Shown piece by piece: positions 46,161 through 57,089 of a stretch of 64,000 bases of DNA (its first letter is position 1; every line of letters begins with the position of its first letter). The notes below the pieces were generated by a model. That model searched no databases. It was not told where the DNA came from and was given only the letters and a program-made list of their open reading frames with translations. Both the position numbers and the translations under genes were made by a program. This DNA comes from Prostheceraeus crozeri (lineage: Eukaryota; Platyhelminthes; Polycladida; Euryleptidae), in contig CAJQUW010004769.1 in assembly GCA_907163375.1 (NCBI GenBank), forward strand, positions 124,001 to 188,000, in the 5' to 3' direction.

Positions 46161-46819
46161 GGGGTGACATAATTCCCCTGCCTAACACTTCACAGACAAG
46201 AAAAAGCTTCAGACAAATAAGGTTAAAACTCATATCAGAGCTGTGTGCGAGCATCATTCCGCTCGAATGCTTCGTTGGAAAACCTTCGACTCGACTGCGT
46301 GTGCAAATGCTGAAATTCGAAAGAAATTCAAAACTTCGATATGATCGAAGTTTCACTGGTGAACCATGACACTTCGATGCAATTTTATGCCATAATCAAA
46401 CCATACTTTGCACATCTAGATGTATGTTAATGTAGCAAGAAATTCATCTTGCTGAAAGCTTATTTCTACTCTGAATTCTGTGTAGCCTAACTATTTTCTT
46501 GCTAGATTTAGGCTAGACATAGGCTATCATTATTTGCTGATGCTTTCACAGCCCATATAAAGCCGTCAGAAATAAGCGTTTGTAACCACCGGTACATTAT
46601 TAAAAAAATGAATGTGATTTAGTGACTTGCAAGTAGAGCGTTTTTCGCTACCCGCTTTCGCCTCTACCCGTGAATGGCTAACCGCACCTAGCAACCCGCA
46701 CCCGCAAGAAGCCGTACCCATACGCTTGAGTAGCATACCCGCACCCGTACACATACATACCGTACATGCATCCATCACATGTCATGATACGATCACCATT
46801 GCATTAAAGACCAAAAATT

Positions 46820-46985
46820 GGATATCTAAAGAGAATGACAACTACAAAGTCAATGAAATACACCAACACCCTTGATTCCTCGACCGCACTCACCGCACTC
46901 AGGAATCGAGCCGAACTGCGCGCGTGCAGATTGGACGGCTCGACTTTCTACCGAGCTTGCACTCCTCTTGTACCGTCAGCGTTGC
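46820..46985 (-). mobile_element. tRNA-derived SINE copy
   Basis: Minus-strand copy in the same place as in units A and B, with B-box-like GGCTCGATTCCTGA near 46901-46914 and the common TTCATTGACTTTGTAGTTGTC tail. Confidence 0.5.
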
Positions 46986-47117
46986 CTAGTGAAGACGATG
47001 CTCGACGATTGGTTCGATTACTGGGTCAGACGAGCGTGATCGGGAGTAAAGAGTGTTGATGACTTTTAGGTTTTTTTGGTTTTATTGACTTAATAGTTGT
47101 CATTCTCTTTAGATAAT
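46976..47117 (+). mobile_element. tRNA-derived SINE copy, head to head with its neighbour
   Basis: The A-box-like TTGCCTAGTGAAG (46982-46994) is followed by B-box GGTTCGATTACTGGG (47011-47025), then the body and TTTTATTGACTTAATAGTTG with CATTCTCTTTAGATAATC. This is the clearest tRNA-like half in the window with 50191-50335. Confidence 0.62.
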
Positions 47118-48224
47118 CAATGTGCTTCAACAGACATTTGTTGTCAGACAAAAATGCATACCAAATTTGCACTTCGGGCATTTGTAGTGGTTGCATCGCT
47201 ATTTTCTAGTTCACTTCATTTATTGACTTCATGCAATTGATAACTTATCAAAGTAGATATACTGAACACCTTGCGACAAGAATGCTCCAATCATTTGAAA
47301 AAAATATTAGAAAATAATATATGCAACTGAGGAAAAGAAATTGACAAGTTTAGTCCTGAATCATTTTCGCTGTCAAGACACTACGCACGTACTTATTTGT
47401 CTGAAGTGGACAACGATATGTCTGCATCATCGATGAACTAAATATAATATTATCAACGCTGTGTACTTGTAAGCGGGTAGAAGCATTGCAAATATGAAAC
47501 AGTAGCTGTTACTAGTTTCTGCTAGTAAAGAAATGTGATGATTTTAGTATTCAAACATATCGCTCGCATATTAATTCGTTCGAATAGTAGCAGCACTGCC
47601 GTCGAATGCATCGCCGCAATGCTTTTCGCGTCCATCCCTCGAACGCAAACTCCTCTAAATGATCGTCATCCAAACGAAAGAATGCTGAAATGGCAACAGA
47701 TAAATGAGCGCACAATAGGTCTGAAATTGGACATGTGCCGAACTGAGGCCAATCAGGAAGTTACTTAAACAAGGCAACGGAGTGGGCTGAAGTTTGACTT
47801 GGCCGAAAAAGAGTGGCAAAGTCGGTTCAAGAAAGGCTGCTGACATTTCTTTCGCACATTCAAGTCAATGGCTGACATTTTCAGCTCAATAGCGGCAATG
47901 TTGCTCAGTAAAGGTTGACACTGCCGTTACTGAACTTGTTGGCCGATAAGACATGTCAAAATTTATGTAAAATAATAGCCGGATAACTTAAGAGCCCACT
48001 AAAAAAGAGATCTTTATGAGCTCACTGAACTTTTACTCAAAAAACATTGTGGATTTCATTTGGTTCTAGTGATGGCAAGGTATCTGAATTAAAGAGTCTC
48101 AACAAGAAATGACAATAATTTTTTTATTGCAATGAGAAGTCAGAATATGCACTGATTTAGTGAAATGTTGCTTAAAATGTAATTCAATCTATAATTCGTC
48201 AATGAATTTATCTTCAATATTCGA
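47118..48224. other. 3' flank of GPCR-C
   Basis: 47630-48180 aligns with the downstream flanks of the other receptors. 47118-47570 is unit-C specific and AT-rich. No gene is seen. Confidence 0.5.
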
Positions 48225-49277
48225 TTACGAAATAGTACTATTACCTGTTGCACTCGTTACATCCTTCTCCTGTATCTTGTTTCGCTTTAGAGAAGAGATA
48301 AATAGATGGAAAGCGTCCCGAAATCCTTTGCAGCTTCCATAGTATAGTAGGAAATTCATTGCGAAAACAGAATTTAATGAGATAAAGCAAACATGCGTCA
48401 AAAGCAAATATGTGCCTTCATGATATCCAACCGCAATCATCGTAGATTCCAAATGGTGAGCAATTATTGGTGGGCATAAACATAGACATTGAAAAATACC
48501 AACGTAAAACATCATTTTCACCGATTCCACCGCCTCCTTTGTCTGTTTGTCATGATTGCTTGTTCCCTTTTTCTTGCCATTATGTCTTGTCAAAGTATGA
48601 ATTAAGGTAATAGTTGACAAAATCAATTGAATTCCAAAAAGTAGATATAGCAATACTGAAAAATTTATATATAATTTGAAGATTGCCGAAACATAATTAT
48701 CATTGGAGATTTCACTGCAGATGCATCCATCAAATCGGTATATCAAGTAATAAAGCCTCCGAGGGACATCCAAAGTAGCAATGACGATATAGGAAACTAT
48801 GACAAATGCCTTCTGATTAATAAACCGCATTTTATGAGGCATGATAACAAGGGCAAATCTTTCAAAAACCACCGCAACAATTGAATACCAACTTAAATCT
48901 TGAAATCCTTCTGCAATTTGATAATGAATGGAGCACGTGTAAACGTTATTGCTAGCAAATGACTTCGCATATTGCAATTGGTACCAAATAGCAAACATTC
49001 CCATTGGCATGCCAAACAGATCACAAATTGCAGTGACAAAGAAATAGAACCTGGTGCTTCTCCGTAATCCTTTAAATCTCTTTAGAACGATAACCGTGCA
49101 GATATTTGCTAAAGTTCCGACCACTAGTATTACCATTGCAACAACAGCTGCTGTCAATCGTATTTTGATATAAGGATTTTGATTCCATCTAGGAAAGTTG
49201 ATTGCATAGCGGATTTTAATTCTTCCGTTCCAAATATTTGAATAGTTTTCATGATTACAATTAATACTACTATTCAT
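48225..49277 (-). CDS. GPCR-C, intact class A receptor
   Basis: A 350-residue single-exon receptor, close to GPCR-B along its length. The open frame extends 42 codons upstream (to 49403), but the start at 49277 is chosen because MNSSINCNHENYS is conserved in all three copies and the upstream part is shared flank DNA. Features: sequons at Asn2 and Asn11, TM1 GTLANICTV, TM2 AICDLFGMP, TM3 ending ERF, loop 2 Cys in DGCICS, TM6 CLCPP, TM7 NFLLYYG and helix 8 CKGFRDAF. Loop 3 is basic (RHNGKKKGTSNHDKQ), suited to G-protein contact. Differences from GPCR-B cluster in TM4-TM5 and TM7 outer parts, possibly ligand-facing. Ligand unknown. Confidence 0.95.
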   Translation of the reverse strand: MNSSINCNHENYSNIWNGRIKIRYAINFPRWNQNPYIKIRLTAAVVAMVILVVGTLANICTVIVLKRFKGLRRSTRFYFFVTAICDLFGMPMGMFAIWYQLQYAKSFASNNVYTCSIHYQIAEGFQDLSWYSIVAVVFERFALVIMPHKMRFINQKAFVIVSYIVIATLDVPRRLYYLIYRFDGCICSEISNDNYVSAIFKLYINFSVLLYLLFGIQLILSTITLIHTLTRHNGKKKGTSNHDKQTKEAVESVKMMFYVGIFQCLCLCPPIIAHHLESTMIAVGYHEGTYLLLTHVCFISLNSVFAMNFLLYYGSCKGFRDAFHLFISSLKRNKIQEKDVTSATGNSTIS

Positions 49278-50190
49278 GTTTCGGTAAAGTTTGAATATGA
49301 CGATTTGAAAACATGCTTCAGTCAGAATAATGTTATAAATAGTTTCTGTGCACGAATGAAATGTCATCAATTGTGATAATGCGCTACGATTGGAGAAACT
49401 CATATTGGGTACAATGATGTCTTTCCTTGTGTCATTCCTTCCATGTTTATCTCATCTCTCTGATTAGTGTGCACAGAAATAAGCAGACTCAATCGAAATG
49501 GTCCAACAATGGTAATACACTCAGCACAATATTGCATGCCAAATGCATGTTTGAAACATGCTCGCTAAACCACTTTATCTAACAAAAATCTACATCTCAA
49601 AGTTGTCTTAATAATAACGTGCATACAACAATCATTTGCTGCCCGCGACATGCGACTATTCTGAAGATGTTAAATTGCATTGATCTCAAGAACAGAAATC
49701 AGTTGGATTATTGAAGGAGAAATATATTATGCATCATGATGAATAGTGAGCAGTGGGATAGAGTGCTTTTCGTCACCCGTATCCATCTGTACCCGTGCAT
49801 ATGCATGTAGGTGAGTACATGCATCTATACAAAGAAAGAACACTATTTTCTTGTAAGTCTTAGCATTATTTTTTTAGAGGAATAATGATACTCAATTTAT
49901 ACTTCGGTCATCTGAAATGGTCATCATTAAATTGTTGGTTTCTAATTCACTTCCTTTATTGACTAAGTACAATTGCTTACTTTATATTAGCAATTACTTT
50001 AATAATAATATTTACTTTATATTATTAGTACTTTTTGAATGCCTTTTGGTGAGCATCTCACAGGAAGAAATCCTAATCACCGATATTCCAATATATTCCA
50101 CATAAACTGTATGTAAAATCGATAGCCTACAATTGAGAAACGGTGAACAACTGACTTAGGTCTGCAACAAAGATCTGTCTTAGTGCATTG
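49278..50190. other. 5' flank of GPCR-C
   Basis: 49278-49700 is the shared receptor upstream flank, including the two unoccupied hAT target sites near 49405 and 49425. The rest is AT-rich without a gene. Confidence 0.55.
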
Positions 50191-50335
50191 AATATCTAGA
50201 GAATAAATGACAGCGATCAAGTCAATAAAAACACTGACATCCTTGATTCCCCGGCCGCACTCACCGGACCCACGAATCGAACCAAAGTCCATGGTGTAGA
50301 CGAGCACGCATCTTCTTCACTAGGCCACGCTGACG
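50191..50335 (-). mobile_element. tRNA-derived SINE copy with clear A and B boxes
   Basis: On the minus strand: A-box TGGCCTAGTGAAG (50314-50326), then B-box GGTTCGATTCGTGG (50270-50283) about 30 nt on, as in tRNA genes. The shared GTGCGG, GGGAATCAAGG body and a TTTTATTGACTTGATCGCTG tail follow. Confidence 0.68.
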
Positions 50336-50339
50336 TTAG

Positions 50340-50487
50340 AAGAGGCATTCGACCTCGGTTGAAGGTACAAGCTGGTCTACACCGCCGCGTATAGTTCGGT
50401 TTGATTCTTGGGTCGGACGTCTGCGGTCGAGGAATCAAGGGTGTTGGTGTATTTAATTGACTCTGTAGTTGCCATTCTCTATAGGCG
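50340..50487 (+). mobile_element. tRNA-derived SINE copy, head to head
   Basis: Plus-strand copy with B-box GGTTTGATTCTTGGG (50398-50412), GAGGAATCAAGGGTGTTGG and a TTTAATTGACTCTGTAGTTG tail ending CCATTCTCTATA. The A box is degraded. Confidence 0.6.
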
Positions 50488-51428
50488 TGAAAGGAATGCG
50501 AGCTGAGGCAGTAGTGATCTCCAAGCGATATCGACATCTCATTGCCCTATCATTATGGACAGACTACTACCAGCAGTCGTATTGCAGCGATGCAGCAAAT
50601 TAGCATGCTATTCGACTACGTAGCACAGTAGATTGACAACAGAGGTCTCTCGCAGTAGATTGTTTCCCAGAGACCTTAGCTTTTTCACACCCACTGAGGC
50701 CCACCTATATCGACATCAAAGCATCAAGAAATTTGATTTTCAGCAAAGCAATGATGCTTGCGCGTACCTATTGGATATATCTAATCATCTGAGTGTCTTT
50801 CAGCCTTTTCAGTAAACACATGTGAAAATATGGTGTTTTTATAAGTCAACGAAATTTAGCACTTTGTCAACTTCATGGGGAATTGATCTATGTAAATCTC
50901 TAATCTGATAATTTGCAGTATCAGTACGGAAATTGGTCAAATAGTATTGATTGCATCCATAGATGACAACCTTCAATACTATGGCATTCACTGTAACATG
51001 GTGCTTCTATCTGTGGTATGATCTCTGCTTTCTCCCTCGATTATCAAAATTGATGTCACTAACTCAAATGACTATTTTTTTTTTACTATTCTAAATTTAG
51101 AAGTCTATTGACTAGCTGTGGCAGACCATGGACTCCTAGATATACAGCTTCTGGACGGGAAACCAAAATTGCTCTATTACAGCTGTAGGTCTAGATGTCT
51201 GAAAACTAAAAATGCGCAAAACTTGAAAATACTAAATAACGATTTATATTCATGACGAATGCCAATAACTTAGTCATGAAAATCAGACCATCTGATTAGC
51301 TGATTGCAGATGTAGGTCTAAATGTCGGAAAGTCCAATATTGAACACACCGCAGATTGATTGAAATATTTGATGAGTACTATTTCAAGAAGTCAATGACT
51401 GCTAAATTGTTTCATTCAACTGTTTATA
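50488..51428. other. Spacer, no recognised gene
   Basis: No domain-bearing frame, repeat family or RNA gene recognised. Confidence 0.4.
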
Positions 51429-51429
51429 T

Positions 51430-53270
51430 CAACAAGTTTTACCAGTCAGCTGTGTGCATTTGTGTTTCACATTATCGCCTTCGTTGGTTGAAGCAGACAA
51501 TTGTTTAACAAAAAGTTTTGCGAAACAATCGAAAATACTTTTGACAAGGGAGGTGACAACATTGTGAGCATGGGCTTCAGTGAGTTCTACCGACGAAATC
51601 GTCAAAGCGATCGTTGATTGCATTGTCAATGATGGAGCAAAACACCTGTCTGTGGTTCGAAGACCCCAAAAATTGATGCCGCAATGTTGACGTGGATTTT
51701 ACTTCCAAGAATGTTTGTCATGCTAATACACAATTTGAAAGTGTGATCATGCGGCTCAAACAATCCGCATCTGTCGATTTCATTCAAGAAATATGAAGCT
51801 TCCGGGACCTCATCTGTTGGGAAATCGATTGCATGTCTTTCTTTTACAAGCGTTTCTTTAGAGGCCTTAAATCTATGTGATCGAAAAACAGAGGGAGAAC
51901 AAGCTCCGGCAACGTAATATACAACAGCTATTTCACTGTCATCAGGGTTATGTGAAAGTAACCATTTGCTGTAAGTTTCATTAGCGACGATAATCACACA
52001 GTTCGAGACTTTTTCATGGATGCTATCGTCAATGTCAACTACGTCCATTTCAGAAAACCTTAGTAGCGATATTGCCTTTGCTTGATAAGACACAATGCAG
52101 TTTGCACAGACTCATTATTATTTGTCAATCCAAAGATCCTTCCAAATGAAAGTTCAACACGACTCGCATTATAAATTTTATCAATCATTAGAGAGACATG
52201 TCGCTGGTACTCGTTCAACTTTTCAAAGCGAGGTCTTGGATATTCAAAATTGTCAAGACTTTTCGGATTGACCTTCTTTTAGTTATTTTTCTTAAAGGCC
52301 TCACAGATGGCAAAATGATGACACCCTGTGACCTCAGATGCTCGTATGGTGATGACCTCACGGAATATATGATGTAAGCAAGTAGCAGAAATTCAGGGGA
52401 GTAAACTCTTGCATGTTTGTCAAGATTATAAAGCTTCAGTTGCTCTAAGATAAATTCAAGTCGTTTTGTTTGCTCTATATCACAATTATTTCCAAAGAAT
52501 TTCTCAAATGATTGTGTAATGAATTGAATACCGCTTTCTTGATCTGAATCATTGTCGCTTTGCAGTTGAAAACTCAAGAAAGACATCAAATTCAAAACTT
52601 CATACAACTTTTCCACTCCTCTTGATAGGCCTAGAACATATGAGCATCGTGACTCTGGTAGCTTTTTGCCACGTACATACAAATGCACATCCATGCCTCA
52701 GTTTATCTTTATTGAAGATGTCAGTAAAGGTGCACTCATTGAATCCTATTCTGTTTTGAGCACATGATATCATGTCGACCTTGCCGAATCCTCTAATAAT
52801 TTCTGACACACTGCACTTGACTTGCATTCGATACGCAATCTTCTTCGTCCATTTTTGCAGCTAGTTGTCGAAATATGACATTTTGTGATTCGATCTGTGA
52901 ACTTGACAAAGCATTTCCATTTCTGTATTGAATTGGATCACAAGAGGGTTGGCATATTTGGAAGCTGTGATGGTATTGCGTCTGATCTTCGAATCCGCCG
53001 CAGCAATGATTGGCTATTTCTTTTCCTATTCCTTGTTAGATTGTTATCCTTGCTTGCTGTTCTACAGTCAGATTCAACAAAATGTATTGAACATAATCGA
53101 CTGTGTCGCGGTGGTTGAAAGTCCTTTCGGGAAATCCGATGGAGTCATTTCTTCAGGAGTTCATTATTGTGTAATGGAAATCGATGTATATAATTTAGTC
53201 GCGGAAGATGTGGAATCAAAAATTCACAGCTGCTCATTTGCAAGGCATTCTTCATTTGTAAATCTAATAA
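51430..53270 (-). pseudogene. P-element / THAP9-like transposase, decayed
   Basis: The N-terminal THAP zinc finger, which binds element ends, lies at about 53270-52935: HRFPLHNNELLKK, a stop at the expected Trp, LHRISRKDFQPPRHSRLCSI, HFVES, then DAIPSQLPNMPTLL (the AVPTIF-like end). Downstream come CSVSEIIRGFGKVDMIS, then YSPEFLLLAYIIYSVRSSPY and HLRSQGVIILPSVRPLRK (52450-52250), the helix-turn-helix signature of P transposases. After a frame change comes NEYQRHVSLMIDKIY with VELSFGRIFGL, corresponding to the first catalytic region. A GTP-insertion-like part follows to 51430. At least four frame changes and stops. It could be a THAP9-related host gene, but decay and transposon-rich context favour a dead P-like element. 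Confidence 0.78.
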
Positions 53271-53963
53271 CTGACCTCTAATCCGATTACTTTGTCGCTT
53301 ATTTGGAATGTTGGACCAGGGATGTCTATGAATAATATGATATAGAACTCGGGATACACAACTCCCAAAGAGTGAACAGCTGACTGTGGGCTGAATTTTT
53401 GCAAATCACAACACTTACGTTGACAGTTTTATACATGTTTTCAGATTGATTGGAACTACAAGACCATGGAAATACATGTAGTTAAGTAATGTCGGCATCA
53501 ATGTTATGTATAACATACACTTACGCATCACATAGAAGATTAGTGCAAATCCAGCTGATTTTATAATGATTATTCTGTCGATTTGCTGTCACTGTGCAGT
53601 GTTTTTGGATAAGCTTGCCATCAAATTTCAAAGAAAGTCCGCATAATACGATTTATATTTTGATGGTGCATTTATCATTCGCTCCCTGATTAAGAGGATG
53701 CGGATCAGAAGCTCATGTCCATGTCGCAGATAATTTATGCTCATAACATGTGATAGCAATCACTGTGCATGTCGTCATTAGATAATGGATAGCTTGATAT
53801 GGTGTGCTTTCTCTATTTTGGAGTTGTGACAATTTGAATAGCTTAAGAGATTTCAGAATGGATGGATGCAGTTGTGGAATTATTCCAGGCGTCGAACCAT
53901 TTAGAACCATCATTCTCTTTTCGTAGTACTCTCTCCAAGGAGTTAGACACCACTGAATATATT
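53271..53963. other. P-element edge and left arm of outer hAT
   Basis: 53317 onward is the outer hAT left terminal repeat (to about 53400), then sequence without recognised coding content up to the inner hAT. Confidence 0.5.
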
Positions 53964-55708
53964 CAGGGGTGCCGTGGGTATGAGGATTCTGTGGGGATAC
54001 CCATGGGTATGGGGTGGGTATGGGTATTGAGGCCATCCCCACAGCTCCCATAGCGCTGTTATGGGGATTCTGAAGATTTTTAGCATTCACTAGAAGCAAT
54101 CAGAACTGACATCATATCACACAATCAACTTCGATTTTGAATTACAAAGTATCTCACCCAGCCTACCCAATTCACCACCTAAAATGAATAAAATATCAAT
54201 GCTGATCATTTTCACATTAAAAACACACGTTCAATAATTTTGATTAACTTACAATGATAGTTCAAGTGTGTCAAGGACGTCTGCTGTGGAAGAATTCTGC
54301 AAGTCTTCTTTACTGCAGATCCAAATGGATACTTACAAAAATTAATTATCAATAAACTGCAATATTATAAATAGCTCAGACAAAATAGTTCGTGATATAA
54401 TTAAGCTTGCGTGATAAATGTGATTAATCATTATAAACCTAGATTTTAAACTAATTGCGATATAGAAGATATGTTGGGTCCAGCCCACAAAGCAAGCAAG
54501 ACACATGAAAATGTTGAATGATTTTCGTCGGATACATGAACAGTGTGATAAAGATTTCTCATACAAAATCATTCAACTGTAAGCCATCTACTCGCATTGC
54601 AGTCATAGTTATAATGAAAGTTCAGATTTTTCACTTGTCCTTTACTTCTCAGAACTTTCATTTTCATCTGATAGGCATCCTTGACTGCACACTTAAGTGT
54701 ACCTCAAAAAATGGTTCATTGTGCTACATTTCATCGCCATACACAAATGGGTCAGCATCCTCTAAATTCTTGTGCAACAATACGGTGACATGAGTGGTCG
54801 AGAAAATCAGGATGATTTTCATCGAAGTCTACATCCATAATGGTAGATTAGATTGATTCAAAGGTTTCCTTCACCACGTGTGTTCACTATTTCTACTCCG
54901 AAACAATTCAAGACTTAAGATGCATACAGGCCAAACTCGCTTCATATTTTACTTCTTTATCGGCATTGATGGAGATAGAATTATCAATGATTGCCACATT
55001 AATTCAATTAACGAATATTAAACGGGATTATTCACACAAATATGAACATGGCATGATCCACTGAGCAATAAACGATGGCTATAACACACATTGGTAGACT
55101 GCTAACATACAGTGAAGGCCTGCCTACATAAGAATTTTTGACAGGTGACTTTTTTGTGACAGACAGAGCATTTTGAAATACTGGTAGTGTAGCAACACAT
55201 GAATATTTTTTACTTTTGTTCAACCCTGTCCTTGTATGTTGATGGACTTGCTATTATTTGAAAGTAGCACCACTATAAGAAACCAAGCGAATGAAAAGTC
55301 CTCACATTTGGAACCACAAATGCCAACTTGCAGGATAGTCCAGGATTACATGTATATTCCCACAAGTGGAACACGTGGAGCTCGAATACAATCTATCAAA
55401 ACAGCCAAATACATGCACTTAAAATTACTCGCAGCAAAAATCGAGTCTTCACGAAATCAGCTGACTGAAAACATTGTGGGGACAATAAGGTCCTTCAGGA
55501 CTTAAACAAACAGTTAATATTTCAATAGATATATTGATAATTATTAATATTTCAATAGATATGTTGATAGGTATTCATGCTTGTTTTTGTGAAACTTACT
55601 GTGCTTGATTACGATTGTCTACAGCGAGGAATTTAAGCATAGTTCTTTTGAAATGAATGTGTGTATACTTCCTGAGAATGCTTCGCATAACATGTATACA
55701 TATATATA

Positions 55709-57007
55709 CTCAGTGACAAAAAGAATGAAACAAGTCCTGATATGAATACCTGTGACTTAAACTTGGTTGTACTGTACGTTTGTTTGTTGTTTGTAAAAGG
55801 AGAACTCGAATGCTTTACTCAAAAACATTTAATTTGATACATGATTTTATCAACTTAAGTTAGAAACGGATGTGACCACCGCGAGCATCCAAACAGGCAT
55901 CGATGCATGAGGGCATGGATGAGCACAGTCTCTGGATGAATGCCAGGTCTAAGAGGTTCCACTGCTCGATCAGTCTGTCGGCCAACATCTTCAAAGACAC
56001 TGGTGGGTGGTTGTACCTCTCCCTCACTCTGCGACCAAGTTCATCCCAGCAGTGCTCGATGGGGGAGAGGTCGGGAGAGCGTAAGGGCCATTCCATGGTT
56101 GGGATTCCACTGCTTGCTATCCTGTTAGAGACCACTGAAGCGCGATGGGGCCTTGCGTTGTCATCCTGAAAAATCAATTGATTCGATTTCACTGCTGGAA
56201 CGACGACCGGTGTCACAATCTCGTCGGCATATCGCTGTCCTGTCAATGTTCCTTTCACTACGATTGCTGGTGTTTTTCCATTGTGCCAAATACCGGCCCA
56301 AACCATGACACTACCGCCGCCGTACCGGTCGTGTTCTTTGACGCAACATGGAGCAAATCGTTCACTTGGCAAGCGATGAACACGGATCCGATCATCGCTG
56401 AAATCGAGAGTAAACCACGATTCATCAGTCCAGACCACACGTTCCCACTGACTCACTCCACGACCTTGACACCACGTCACTCGTCTCCTTCGATGTTCCA
56501 GGCTCAGCGGAATTCTCACAGCGGGTCGTCGAGACTGTATACCAGCTTCTCGCAATCTTCGATATGCATTTCGAACGCTACAGGCAACGTTCCCAGCAAC
56601 TTTCCAGTACACAATTAGCTTCGGGACGGACACAAATCCGTTTCTTTTAGCAGCTAAAACTAAGCGTGCATCTGTCCGCTTGGATGATACCCTTAGTCTT
56701 CCTGATCCGTTCTTCTTTTCCACATTTCCTTCTGCTTTCCAACGACACCACCACCTCCATACAACGACCCTTGAAATTTTCAATTCTTTCGCAACAGTTG
56801 TAAAACTTTGCCCACAACGCATCATCCCAATTGCCATTCCTCTGGTAAAGTTATCGTGCGCCATTTCATAAGTCAAATCTGGTCAGCAGTAGGTGGTGAT
56901 TCTGTTCAACTTCTAGCTGTTACTGTGATCAATATCAAATTTAGAAAAAATGAAATAAACTTCCATTCAAGTCAATGATAGTTGGTTTCATTATTTATGT
57001 CAGTGAG
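55709..57007 (-). mobile_element. Tc1-like element, apparently complete
   Basis: Starts CTCAGTGACAAAAAGAATGA and ends with the inverse of CTCACTGACATAAATAATGA; TA flanks both ends. At 1299 bp it holds an uninterrupted transposase gene. Both flanks are TA-rich (a microsatellite lies at 57028-57088). Confidence 0.92.
55860..56876 (-). CDS. Tc1-like transposase (DD34E), intact
   Basis: A 338-residue open frame, normal for Tc1-like enzymes that cut and paste at TA. The N-terminal paired HTH region begins MAHDNFTRGMAIGMMRCGQS and includes SRVVVWRWWCRWKAEG and GSGRLRVSS (GRP-type linker, altered). The first catalytic Asp is in VVWTDESWF, the second in FQDDNARPH, and the Glu in SPDLSPIEHCWDEL, 34 residues after the second Asp. 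The G-rich RYGGGSVMVWAGI box is present. Start at 56876 gives MTYE before the likely alternative Met5. All key residues are intact, so it may be active. Closest look is to the many invertebrate Tc1-like families; no specific name assigned. Confidence 0.93.
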   Translation of the reverse strand: MTYEMAHDNFTRGMAIGMMRCGQSFTTVAKELKISRVVVWRWWCRWKAEGNVEKKNGSGRLRVSSKRTDARLVLAAKRNGFVSVPKLIVYWKVAGNVACSVRNAYRRLREAGIQSRRPAVRIPLSLEHRRRRVTWCQGRGVSQWERVVWTDESWFTLDFSDDRIRVHRLPSERFAPCCVKEHDRYGGGSVMVWAGIWHNGKTPAIVVKGTLTGQRYADEIVTPVVVPAVKSNQLIFQDDNARPHRASVVSNRIASSGIPTMEWPLRSPDLSPIEHCWDELGRRVRERYNHPPVSLKMLADRLIEQWNLLDLAFIQRLCSSMPSCIDACLDARGGHIRF

Positions 57008-57026
57008 TATATATACATGTATACAG

Positions 57027-57027
<1 letters not shown>

Positions 57028-57088
<61 letters not shown>
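57028..57088. repeat. (TA)n microsatellite
   Basis: Nearly uninterrupted TA repeat just outside the Tc1-like element. Confidence 0.95.

Positions 57089-57089
<1 letters not shown>

Larger units (their letters stand above)
44880..49900. repeat. Segmental-duplication unit C
   Basis: Same order as unit B: spacer block (44880-45340), palindromic TTCGAAG block (46170-46400), SINE region (46820-47120), downstream block (47630-48180), receptor (48225-49277) and upstream flank (49278-49700). It lacks the hAT and mariner insertions and so supplies the empty sites. Confidence 0.78.

Noticed and set aside
48225-49403. Upstream extension of GPCR-C by 42 codons
   Set aside because: The added codons lie in flank DNA shared by all units, and the conserved N terminus MNSSINC starts at 49277.
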